Assembly: GCF_002080455.1 (NCBI RefSeq)
Contig: NZ_CP020555.1
Coordinates: 5,430,501 to 5,494,500 of the forward strand
Reading direction: 5' to 3'
Length of the DNA: 64,000 nucleotides
DNA from: Streptomyces sp. Sge12
Lineage (GTDB): Bacteria; Actinomycetota; Actinomycetes; Streptomycetales; Streptomycetaceae
The notes below the pieces were generated by a model that saw nothing but the letters and a program-made list of their open reading frames with translations, was not told the DNA's origin and did not search any database. Position 1 is the stretch's first letter. Each line of letters starts with the position of its first letter. The translations under genes and the position numbers were made by a program. Shown here piece after piece: positions 9,008 through 17,580 of this stretch.

Positions 9008-9022
9008 AGTTGGCTTGAAGGT

Positions 9023-9036
9023 AGTAACGAGTTCTA
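9023..9036. promoter_or_regulatory. KstR-type operator (7 of 8 conserved positions)
   Basis: AGTAACGAGTTCTA matches TNNAACNNGTTNNA except at the first base. It lies 47 bp upstream of the P450 start codon, a position suited to repression of that promoter. Confidence 0.6.
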
Positions 9037-9142
9037 GAAGTGACAAGGGTCGTGGCGCCAACTGTTGCGTGTGGAATCCGTGCAGGGCGCGTGCAAGACC
9101 CTTGCGTGCCGGGGCCTCGAGTCATAAGACTGCGGGGAGAAC

Positions 9143-9156
9143 TAGAACGCGTACTA
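9143..9156. promoter_or_regulatory. KstR-type operator (7 of 8), thiolase promoter
   Basis: TAGAACGCGTACTA matches TNNAACNNGTTNNA with A for the last T of GTT. It is embedded in a 22-bp imperfect palindrome (9139-9160) 61 bp upstream of the thiolase ATG. Confidence 0.65.
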
Positions 9157-9193
9157 GTTCGGGGCGGGGCGCCGGGACGGCCCGCCGTGCTGA

Positions 9194-10387
<1,194 letters not shown>

Positions 10388-10418
10388 GGCGCCACTGAGT
10401 CCCGTGGGATGGGATGCA

Positions 10419-10469
10419 GAAGGCCCCGGCGGCCGGACCTGGGGAGGCCGGCCACCGGGGCCTTCGTAT
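10419..10469 (+). terminator. hairpin terminator after the thiolase
   Basis: GAAGGCCCCGGCGGCCGG and its near-perfect complement flank a short loop, followed by a slightly T-rich stretch. It ends thiolase transcription and may also serve the convergent transglycosylase gene. Confidence 0.7.
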
Positions 10470-10550
10470 GTCTGGGTGCTGCGCGCCGCGCGCCGTGCGT
10501 TTTCCGCTGCGGCGGTGTGCTGCGTGCTGCGTGCTGCGTTCGCTCGCGGC

Positions 10551-10955
10551 TCAGTACCAGTGGTTGGCGGACCAGAAGTTCCAGGCGCCGACCGGGCTGC
10601 CGTAGCGGTCGTTCATGTAGTCCAGGCCCCACTTGATCTGGGTGGCCGGGTTGGTCTTCCAGTCGGCACCGGCGGAAGCCATCTTCGAGGCCGGCAGGGC
10701 CTGGGCCAGGCCGTACGCGCCGGAGGAGGCGTTGGTCGCGGTGTGGTCCCAGCCGCTCTCGTGCGAGATGATCTTGTCGAAGGCGGCGAACTGGGCCGGG
10801 TCCTTGATCATCTGCTGCGCGATCGCCTTGGCGTTCATCGGGGCGGCCTGCGCGGGGACTGCGGCCAGCATCGAGCCGGCGATACCCAGGGCGAGGACGG
10901 AACCCGCGAGGGTCTTCTTCGAAGCGGCGATGCGGCGGATGACGGGGTTGGACAC
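10551..10955 (-). CDS. secreted transglycosylase SLT-like protein
   Basis: 134 residues: a signal peptide (two Arg/Lys patches, hydrophobic core, cleavage near A-Q-A-A) and a C-terminal lysozyme-like domain with F-D-K-I-I-S-H-E-S-G-W (catalytic Glu), S-S-G-A-Y-G-L-A-Q-A-L and N-P-A-T-Q-I-K-W-G-L-D-Y-M-N-D-R-Y-G-S-P. It probably cleaves peptidoglycan glycan strands during growth or spore germination, like Rpf-type enzymes. GTG 10955 is chosen because it opens the signal peptide and has GGAAGG upstream. A long structured leader precedes it. Confidence 0.88.
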   Translation of the reverse strand: MSNPVIRRIAASKKTLAGSVLALGIAGSMLAAVPAQAAPMNAKAIAQQMIKDPAQFAAFDKIISHESGWDHTATNASSGAYGLAQALPASKMASAGADWKTNPATQIKWGLDYMNDRYGSPVGAWNFWSANHWY

Positions 10956-11230
10956 GGATTGACCTTCCGAAGGGGACAAGGGCGGTCGCACCGCATGTCG
11001 AGGACATGCGTGAGCCACTCACGCAAAGGAGAGGGGTTCGCAGGCGGCGGGTGAAGCACCCGTGCCGCCCGGCGACTCATCCAGTTCTACAGACGCCCCG
11101 ACGGCCTGGCAAAGGTCGCTCTTACTAGCGGTCCTCGCAGCAGGGGGCCGGCCGCCGACGCCGATCCCCGGGGGGAGTTGGGCCCGGGGGCTACTAGCCG
11201 GGCTCGTATGTGACGTGGGTCCTATGGGGC
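10956..11230 (-). promoter_or_regulatory. long structured leader of the transglycosylase gene
   Basis: About 275 nt without a gene, upstream of the cell-wall hydrolase. Visible stems are GCATGTC-GAG-GACATGC (10993-11009), GCGTGA-GCCAC-TCACGC (11008-11024) and CGGGTG-AAG-CACCCG inside longer GGCGG/CCGCC arms near 11055. Leaders of similar genes often carry a c-di-AMP (ydaO) riboswitch, but its signature blocks are not recognisable here. Confidence 0.35.
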
Positions 11231-11255
11231 GGGTCACCGGCGGAGGCCCCGGATG

Positions 11256-12134
11256 TCACCCTCCGCTGTCACCCGTATGTCCGATTGTGTGTGCGTTCGA
11301 CTGCCTTTGAGGGGTCGGCTCGTACGCCGTCTCGACCCCCGGATCGAAGGAGACGGGGGCGTCGAAGGCAGCTTTGCGGGTCGCCCGGCGCAGCGCCTTC
11401 AGCAGGGTGGCACCGAGCGTGAGCGTCAGTACGACCGTCAGCACGGCCCGGCCCAGGTCCCAGCCCACCGACGTCGCCAGGCAGTACGCGACGAACCGCG
11501 CCAGATTCGCGCCCACCGGATCCCCCGGACGGAAGGAGATGCCCTGTCCCATGCCCTGCAGGATGACCCAGCCCTGCAGATTCATGACCGTGCCGTACGC
11601 GAACGAGCCCGCGAAGCCGTACGCCGCCAGCATCAGCAGCTCCGCCCGCCCCCGGATCCGCTCCGCGCCCGGCAGCAGCCCCGCCCCCAGCGCGAACCAG
11701 CCCATGGCCAGCATCTGGAACGGCATCCACGGACCGACCCCGCCCGTCAGCAGGGCGGAGGCGAACATCGTCACCGAGCCCAGCACGAAACCGAAACCGG
11801 GGCCGAGCACCCGCCCGCTGAGCACCAGCAGGAAGAACATCGGCTCCAGCCCGGCCGTGCCCGCGCCCAGCGGTCTCAGCGCCGCCCCGACGGCGGCCAG
11901 CACACCGAGCATCGCCACCGCCTTGGCGTCCATGCCGTTGTCGGCGACGGTCGCCACGACGACCGCCACCAGGAGCGGGAGGAGCGCGGCGAAGAGCCAG
12001 GGGGCGTCCTGGGAGTGCGAGAGGCCCGACTGGCGGTCGGCGAGCAGCGGCCAGCCGAAGGCCGCGATGCCGATGAGGGTGACGAGGACCAGGGCGACGG
12101 CGGCGCGGGGGCCGATACGGACGGGGCGGTTCAT
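11256..12134 (-). CDS. ECF transporter S component (predicted cobalamin/precursor specificity)
   Basis: 292 residues with about six membrane helices (e.g. AVALVLVTLIGIAAFGWPLLA, LFAALLPLLVAVVVATVA, GFVLGSVTMFASALLTGG). The soluble 40-residue C-terminus is non-membrane. It is the last gene of the riboswitch-led operon and starts inside the stop of the ATPase gene (ATGA overlap). ECF S components bind the substrate; here B12 or a corrinoid precursor is inferred from the riboswitch, in line with CbrT-type predictions. Cobalt is an alternative, but CbiM/N signatures are absent. Confidence 0.82.
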   Translation of the reverse strand: MNRPVRIGPRAAVALVLVTLIGIAAFGWPLLADRQSGLSHSQDAPWLFAALLPLLVAVVVATVADNGMDAKAVAMLGVLAAVGAALRPLGAGTAGLEPMFFLLVLSGRVLGPGFGFVLGSVTMFASALLTGGVGPWMPFQMLAMGWFALGAGLLPGAERIRGRAELLMLAAYGFAGSFAYGTVMNLQGWVILQGMGQGISFRPGDPVGANLARFVAYCLATSVGWDLGRAVLTVVLTLTLGATLLKALRRATRKAAFDAPVSFDPGVETAYEPTPQRQSNAHTIGHTGDSGG

Positions 12135-13996
12135 CGGGCTTCCGCCGCCTCGAGGGCCTCGGCGACCTGGGTCACGGTGAGCCAGTGGCCCGGGGCCAGG
12201 ATTTTCGCCACCTGCGGGGCGAAAGCGGGGGAGGAGACGACGACCTCCGCGGTCGGACCGTCCGCGACGACCTCGCCGCCGGCCAGGATCACCACGCGGT
12301 GGGCCAGCTCGGCGGCGAGTTCCACGTCGTGGGTGGCCAGGACGATGGCATGGCCCTCGGCGGCCAGGCCGCGCAGGATCTCGATCAGGCGGACCTTGGC
12401 GGCGTAGTCCAGGCCGCGGGTCGGCTCGTCGAGGAGCAGCAGGGCGGGGCGGCCGGTGAGGACCAGCGCCAGGGCGAGGGCCAGGCGCTGGCCCTCGGAG
12501 AGATCGCGCGGATGGATGTCGTCGGGCACGTCCGGAAGCAGCGCGGAGACGAGAGCGCGGCAGGTGCCGGGGGCCGCGGCGGCGTCGGAGTCCGCGGCGG
12601 CGCACTCGGCGGCGACCGTGTCGGCGTAGAGGAGGTCGCGGGGCTCCTGCGGGACGAGGCCGACGCGGCGCACCATCTCGGGCGGGGGCGTGCGGTGGGG
12701 GGTGCGGCCGCCGACGGTCACCTCGCCGGTGGTGGGGGCGACCGTACCGACGAGGGTGGACAGGAGGGTCGACTTGCCGGCGCCGTTGCGGCCCATGAGG
12801 GCGACGGTTTCGCCGGGAGCGACGGTGAGGGTGACCTCGTGCAGGGCCTGTACGCGGCCGCGGCGGACGGTGACCCGGTGGACCTCGGCGGGGCTGTCCC
12901 CGGGACCGGGCGCGGGAGCGGTGTCGCGAGCGGTGTCGGGGGTCGGCCGGCCGCGGCGGAGCAGCCGTGCGAGCAGCCCGGGGGCTCCGGCAACGGGGGC
13001 TCCGCCCCCGAACCCCCGCGCCTCAAACGCCGGCGAGGCTGGAAGATGCAGCTCCGCCGGCGTACGGGGCGCGGGATCCGGGGCGGAGCCCTGCGAAGCG
13101 GCGGGGCGGGCGGGTCCGGCCGCAGGGCTCGCCGCAGGCGACAGGCGGCCCGAGGGGTTCGACGGGGCCGGGCTCGCCGCAGGCGACAGGCGGGTCAGGA
13201 GGGGGGCCGAGCGGCGGCGGGCGTCGCGGATCGAGAGGGGGAGCGGGGACCAGCCCGCGAGGCGGCCCAGGGCGACCACCGGCGGGTGGACCGGGGAGAC
13301 GGCCATGATCTCCGCCGGGCCGCCGATGACCGGGGCCGCGCCCGGCGAGGGCAGGAGCAGGACCCGGTCGGCGTACTGGACGACCCGCTCCAGGCGGTGC
13401 TCCGCCATCAGCACGGTCGTCCCCAGGTCGTGGACGAGGCGCTGGAGGACCGCGAGGACCTCCTCCGCCGCCGCCGGGTCGAGCGCGGACGTCGGCTCGT
13501 CCAGCACCAGCACCTTGGGGTGCGGGGTGAGGACCGAGCCGATCGCGACCCGCTGCTGCTGGCCGCCGGACAGCGTCGCGATCGGCCGGTCGCGAAGCTC
13601 GTTCAGGCCCAGCAGGTCCAGGGTCTCCTCCACCCGGCGGCGCATCACCGCAGGCGGCAGGCCCAGGGACTCCATGCCGTAGGCGAGTTCGTCCTCCACC
13701 GTGTCCGTCACGAAGTGCGCGAGCGGGTCCTGGCCGACCGTGCCGACCACGTCCGCGAGTTCGCGCGGCTTGTGGGTGCGGGTGTCGCGGCCGGCGACCG
13801 TGACCCGGCCGCGCAGGGTGCCGCCCGTGAAGTGCGGGACCAGCCCGGAGACCGCCCCCAGCAGGGTGGACTTGCCGACGCCCGACGGGCCGACCAGCAG
13901 CGTCAACTCCCCCTCGGGGATCTCCAGGTCGACGTCCCGCAGGGACGGGCCGGCCGCGCCTTCGTACGTGACCGACACCTGCTCGAAGCGGATCAC
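12131..13996 (-). CDS. ECF transporter duplicated ATPase (EcfA1-EcfA2 fusion)
   Basis: 621 residues with two ABC ATPase cassettes. The first has Walker A G-P-S-G-V-G-K-S-T, signature L-S-G-G-Q-Q-Q-R and L-V-L-D-E-P-T. The second has G-R-N-G-A-G-K-S-T, signature L-S-E-G-Q-R-L-A and L-L-L-D-E-P-T. Between them is a ~110-residue Ala/Pro-rich linker containing two L-S-P-A-A-S-P-A repeats and a segment (S-P-A-F-E-A-R-G-F-G-G-G) encoded by the dispersed CCTCAAACGCCGGCG repeat. GTG 13996 overlaps the EcfT stop (TAGTG) and has AAGGAGG 7 nt upstream. It powers uptake with the EcfT and S subunits. Confidence 0.9.
   Translation of the reverse strand: MIRFEQVSVTYEGAAGPSLRDVDLEIPEGELTLLVGPSGVGKSTLLGAVSGLVPHFTGGTLRGRVTVAGRDTRTHKPRELADVVGTVGQDPLAHFVTDTVEDELAYGMESLGLPPAVMRRRVEETLDLLGLNELRDRPIATLSGGQQQRVAIGSVLTPHPKVLVLDEPTSALDPAAAEEVLAVLQRLVHDLGTTVLMAEHRLERVVQYADRVLLLPSPGAAPVIGGPAEIMAVSPVHPPVVALGRLAGWSPLPLSIRDARRRSAPLLTRLSPAASPAPSNPSGRLSPAASPAAGPARPAASQGSAPDPAPRTPAELHLPASPAFEARGFGGGAPVAGAPGLLARLLRRGRPTPDTARDTAPAPGPGDSPAEVHRVTVRRGRVQALHEVTLTVAPGETVALMGRNGAGKSTLLSTLVGTVAPTTGEVTVGGRTPHRTPPPEMVRRVGLVPQEPRDLLYADTVAAECAAADSDAAAAPGTCRALVSALLPDVPDDIHPRDLSEGQRLALALALVLTGRPALLLLDEPTRGLDYAAKVRLIEILRGLAAEGHAIVLATHDVELAAELAHRVVILAGGEVVADGPTAEVVVSSPAFAPQVAKILAPGHWLTVTQVAEALEAAEAR
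13018..13042. repeat. dispersed CCTCAAACGCCGGCG repeat inside the ECF ATPase coding region
   Basis: The same 25-bp core seen in intergenic DNA at 7604, 7679, 26660 and 27006 lies here within the inter-domain linker and stays in frame. Its upstream flank (GGGGGCTCCGCCCCCGAAC) is also typical of this repeat family. Confidence 0.8.
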
Positions 13997-15378
13997 TACG
14001 ACGCCTCCTTGGGCGGAACGGGTGCCACGAAGGCGGGCAGCAGGCCGATCAGGATCGCGGCCGCCGGCCACAGCGGGAGCGTGGGGGCCGCGAGCGGGAC
14101 CACGCCCGGGTGCAGAGCCGCCGGGTCGACGGAACCGGCGCGGATCAGCAGGGCGGCGACGGCCGCGCCCGAACCGGCGACCAGCCAGGCGCGCGGACCC
14201 CAGCGGTCCGGCCGGTAGCGGGTGCGCACCGAACGGCGGCCGCCCAGCCGCAGGCCGGCGACGGCCAGGGCGGCTCCGGCGCCGAGCACGGGGAGCCCGT
14301 ACGCGGCGCCCTGCGCGGCGAGCAGGCCGTACGTGCCCGCGCACATGCCGAGGAGGCCGCCGAGGGTGAGGGCGTTGGTGGTGTGCCGGACCGCGGGCGG
14401 AACCTCGGCCGTGCGGCCGTAGCCGCGCGCGTCCATCGAGGCGGCGATGGCCACGGAACGCTCCAGGGCGCCCTCCAGGACCGGCAGGCCGATCTGGAGG
14501 ATCGCCTTCACCCCGCCGGTGGGGCGGCCGCGCAGCCGCCGGGCGGTCCGCAGGCGCACGACGTCGGCGACCATGTTCGGCGCGAAGGTCATGGCGACGA
14601 CGACGGCGACCCCGGCCTCGTACAGGGCGGCCGGGAGGGACTTCAGCAGCCGCGCCGGATTGGCGAGGGCGTTCGCGGCGCCGACGCACACCAGGAGGGT
14701 GGCCAGCTTCAGGCCGTCGTAGAAGGCGAAGACGAGCTGCTCGGCGGTGACGCGGCCGCCGAAGCGGATGCCCTGGGCCCAGGCCGGGAGCGGGATCTCC
14801 GGGAGGGTGAACAGGAGGTGCGAGCCGGGGAGGGGGGAGCCGAGCAGCATGGAGAAGACCAGGCGCAGGCCGATGACGAAGAGGCCGAGCTTGAGGAAGG
14901 CGCCGTAGGAACGGGCCCAGGGCGCATCGGTGCGGCGCACCGCGACCACGTACCCGGCGACGCCGATGACCAGCCCGAGGAGGAGCGGGTTGGTCGTGCG
15001 GGAGGCGGCGGTGGCGAGGCCGAGGGCCCACAGCCACCAGGCCCCCGCGTGCAGGGCGGTGGCCCGACCGGCCTGCGGGGGCCTCCACCTTTCGTACGTC
15101 GACCGGTGCGGTGGGACCTGCGCCGCGGCCTCGCGGTGGGCCTGCGGCCATGCCCGGCGGGTTCCGGCGCCCGTGGGCGTGGTGCGGGGCGCCCCGGCGG
15201 CGGGAGGCGCGGCCCGGCGTCCGGTGTTCGTGGCCGTGGTGCGGGTATCCCGGGTGGTCGGCGTGGCGTCATCGCCGGCACGGGCATCGGCGGCGGGAGC
15301 GGTTCGGGGGGTGCCGGTGGGCGGGGTGGGCGGTTCGGCGTCGTTGCCGGGGTGCGCCTCGGCGGCGGGGCCCGTCAT
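13996..15378 (-). CDS. ECF transporter T component (EcfT)
   Basis: 460 residues. The first ~115 are Pro/Ala/Thr-rich and disordered, unusual for EcfT, which is typically ~270 residues. The remainder has membrane helices (AWWLWALGLATAAS, LLLGLVIGVAGYVVAV, LGLFVIGLRLVFSMLLG) and the coupling-helix A-R-G signature S-M-D-A-R-G-Y-G that contacts the ATPases. A second A-R-R-L-R-G block precedes it. It starts within the stop of the preceding gene (ATGA), implying translational coupling. Confidence 0.88.
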   Translation of the reverse strand: MTGPAAEAHPGNDAEPPTPPTGTPRTAPAADARAGDDATPTTRDTRTTATNTGRRAAPPAAGAPRTTPTGAGTRRAWPQAHREAAAQVPPHRSTYERWRPPQAGRATALHAGAWWLWALGLATAASRTTNPLLLGLVIGVAGYVVAVRRTDAPWARSYGAFLKLGLFVIGLRLVFSMLLGSPLPGSHLLFTLPEIPLPAWAQGIRFGGRVTAEQLVFAFYDGLKLATLLVCVGAANALANPARLLKSLPAALYEAGVAVVVAMTFAPNMVADVVRLRTARRLRGRPTGGVKAILQIGLPVLEGALERSVAIAASMDARGYGRTAEVPPAVRHTTNALTLGGLLGMCAGTYGLLAAQGAAYGLPVLGAGAALAVAGLRLGGRRSVRTRYRPDRWGPRAWLVAGSGAAVAALLIRAGSVDPAALHPGVVPLAAPTLPLWPAAAILIGLLPAFVAPVPPKEAS

Positions 15379-16037
15379 CGGGTGCGGCGGCGGGACTGCC
15401 AGACGGCGGCCGCGGCCAGGGCGGCCACCGCGGCGATGCCCGCGAGCAGACCCGCGGACGGGCCCCCGCCCGACTTCGGAGCGGCGGACTGCGCCGGAGC
15501 CGGGGTCGCGGACTGCGCCGCGCCGTCGGCGACCTGGTCGCCGCAGCCCTGCTTCGGGTAGCCGGAGATCGCGCACAGCAGCGCCGCGCTGTTGTAGCGC
15601 AGCGGCTTGGCGACCGCGGCCAGCGCCTCGGCCGCCGTGGCGTCCGGAGCCACCTGCGCGCAGGCCGTGCGCGGGGCGGCCTCGGGCGGGGTGTCGCCGC
15701 CCGGGGCGTCGGCCGGGACGCCGAAGTCGATGACGAGCGCCACCCGCTTGCGGCCCTCCACCGCGGCGGTGGCCCCGCAGACGGCCTCGAAGTCGGCCGC
15801 CGTGCGCGGCTGGGCCGCCTGCTCCGCCGCGTCCCGGCTCACCGAGAACCGGAAGCCCTGGACGGCGCCGTCCGCCGGGCGCGCCAGCGACGGGCCCTGC
15901 GTGGCGTAAGTCCACCGGCCGCCCGCCCCGTCCCAGAACGACCAGTAGCGGTAGCCGGCCGCCAGGGCCGGAGCGGCGGCCAGCAGGGCCAGGGCGATCC
16001 CGAGGGCGAGGGCCACGGCGGGCAGGCGGCGGCGCAT
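15375..16037 (-). CDS. SCO2322-like secreted, membrane-anchored protein
   Basis: 220 residues: an N-terminal signal (LPAVALALGIALALLAAAPALAA), a globular part opening Y-R-Y-W-S-F-W-D-G-A-G-G-R-W-T-Y, a Ser/Ala linker, and a C-terminal membrane helix plus R-R-R-T-R stop signal. Two or more Cys pairs (VCGA, TACAQ, LLCAISGYPKQGC) suggest disulphides in an exported protein. Family function is unknown. The Tyr/Trp-rich start resembles the beta domain of transcobalamin-type proteins, but this is only an impression. Translationally coupled on both sides. Confidence 0.78.
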   Translation of the reverse strand: MRRRLPAVALALGIALALLAAAPALAAGYRYWSFWDGAGGRWTYATQGPSLARPADGAVQGFRFSVSRDAAEQAAQPRTAADFEAVCGATAAVEGRKRVALVIDFGVPADAPGGDTPPEAAPRTACAQVAPDATAAEALAAVAKPLRYNSAALLCAISGYPKQGCGDQVADGAAQSATPAPAQSAAPKSGGGPSAGLLAGIAAVAALAAAAVWQSRRRTR

Positions 16038-17290
16038 CAGGACTGGTTCTTCTTCCGGCGGCCGCTCAGCAGGATGCCGATGCCGATACCCGCCGCGGCG
16101 CCGGCGCCGACGATCCACCAGACGTTCTGGCCGCCGGACGGCTCGTCCTTCTCGCTGTCCACGGTGGTCGCCTCGGTGTCCGCGCCCTGCGGGGCCGGGC
16201 CGGTCGCGTTGAGCGCGGCCACCAGGTCGGTGCCGCCGAAGGACTTAGGGTCGGTTCCGGTCGCGTGCGCGGCCAGCACCAGCGTGCCCAGGGCCGCCGG
16301 GCTGCCCTTCGACCACTCGGCGGAGTTGGCCTTCAGCCACTCCAGTGCGCCCGCGGCCGACTCCTTGTGCCCGGCGGCGGCCAGGGCGATCACGGCGTCG
16401 GCGGTGTTGCCGGTGTCCGGGGCGGGCTGGTCCGCGCCCGGGGTGACGGCCGTGAGGTGGCCGTCCTTCTTGAGGGCCTCGGCCAGGTGGCCGGCGGCGC
16501 CCTGGGCGGCGGCCACCGGGTCGGCGGCGTTCGCGGCCGGGCAGGCCAGCGGGGCGGCGGGGGTGTTCTCGGCGGCGGGGACGACGGCCGCACCCTTGCC
16601 GAGGCCGGCCAGGACCGCGGCGGCCGTGGCGTCGGCGTTGGCGACGAGCTTGCCGTCGGCCGGCTGGTAGGCGAACGCGCCGCGGTCGGCGGCCGGCTCG
16701 GCGGTGCAGCCCAGCTGGAAGGGGAGCAGGCCCTCGTACGCCGACTTGCCCGCCTTCGACCTGACCTCGGCCGGCTTCTCGCCCGCCGCGGCCAGTGCGC
16801 TGATCACCACGGCCGTGGAGTTGGCGTCGCTGGGGGAGCCGGGGACGTAGCTCCAGCCGCCGTCCTCGTTCTGGACGGACTTCAGCCAGTCCACGCTCTT
16901 CTTGACGGCCGCGTCCTGGCCGCCGAGCGCCTTCAGCGCCTGCACGGCGGCCGCGGTGGCGTTCGTGTCGTACATCGTCTGCGCGTCGCACGGCAGGGCG
17001 GCGTTCGGGCGGAAGGAGGCGAAGCCGCCGTTGTCGCACTGCTGGGCGGCCAGCCAGACCATGGCCTTGACGGAGGGCTTGATGCCGACCGTGTGCTGGG
17101 CGAGCAGCGCGAACGACTGCCGCCACACGCCGTCGTAGGTGGGGTCGTTCTTGCCGTAGAGACCGGAGGGGATGGCCGGCGGCGCGGAGGGAGAGGCGGG
17201 CGGCGCGGTGTCGGCGAGGGCTGCGGGGGCGGCGCCCACGCAGAGCACGGCGGAGGCGGCGAGCGCGGCAGCGCTGCGGCGGACGTTCAT
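16037..17290 (-). CDS. exported prenyltransferase/squalene-oxidase-repeat (alpha/alpha barrel) protein
   Basis: 417 residues: a signal peptide ending near A-L-A-D, then repeats of the alpha/alpha-toroid type (W-L-A-A-Q-Q-C-D-N-G-G-F-A-S-F; S-V-Q-N-E-D-G-G-W-S-Y-V-P-G-S-P-S-D-A-N-S-T-A-V-V-I-S-A-L), and a C-terminal membrane anchor with R-R-K-K-N. It is first in the operon, directly behind a B12 riboswitch. Real prenyltransferases are cytoplasmic and carry Asp-rich or Zn sites not seen here, so the domain more likely binds ligand, as in intrinsic factor/transcobalamin. That role is inference. Confidence 0.82.
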   Translation of the reverse strand: MNVRRSAAALAASAVLCVGAAPAALADTAPPASPSAPPAIPSGLYGKNDPTYDGVWRQSFALLAQHTVGIKPSVKAMVWLAAQQCDNGGFASFRPNAALPCDAQTMYDTNATAAAVQALKALGGQDAAVKKSVDWLKSVQNEDGGWSYVPGSPSDANSTAVVISALAAAGEKPAEVRSKAGKSAYEGLLPFQLGCTAEPAADRGAFAYQPADGKLVANADATAAAVLAGLGKGAAVVPAAENTPAAPLACPAANAADPVAAAQGAAGHLAEALKKDGHLTAVTPGADQPAPDTGNTADAVIALAAAGHKESAAGALEWLKANSAEWSKGSPAALGTLVLAAHATGTDPKSFGGTDLVAALNATGPAPQGADTEATTVDSEKDEPSGGQNVWWIVGAGAAAGIGIGILLSGRRKKNQS

Positions 17291-17339
17291 GGGGGGGGCG
17301 GGTGCCTCTCGTACGGGGGAACCGGCAGCAGGCACGCAC

Positions 17340-17545
17340 AGGCACCGGGCTCCGGCTCCGTTTACCTCGACGGTGCCGGCCGCCGGGGCTCCGGCGGCAC
17401 GAGCCGTGCACCTTCGGTACGGGGCATTCCGGCTCCCCGCCCGGGCGGTGCCGGGGTGGGTCACGGTTGCGGGTCAGCGCCGGAATTGCACCGGCTTCCC
17501 CCCGTACAGAGGTGTGGACGACGGGTTCACTCTACCGGCCCGTAA
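17340..17545 (-). promoter_or_regulatory. cobalamin (B12) riboswitch
   Basis: On the minus strand, 17505-17462 carries the conserved core GGAAGCCGGTGCAATTCCGG followed by CGCTGACCCGCAACCGTG, the highly conserved cobalamin-riboswitch J6/3-P6 block and B12 box region. Additional pairing elements extend downstream toward the first gene. When adenosylcobalamin is abundant it should shut off the five-gene ECF operon. Boundaries are approximate; the core is unmistakable. Confidence 0.93.
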
Positions 17546-17580
17546 CCGGCGGGCTCCGGGGCGCAGGGGCCGGGCGCCCC

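Noticed and set aside
10956-11230. ydaO (c-di-AMP) riboswitch
   Set aside because: The conserved GGGGTGAAT and CCCGNCAGCTAACC blocks could not be found; left as an unassigned leader.
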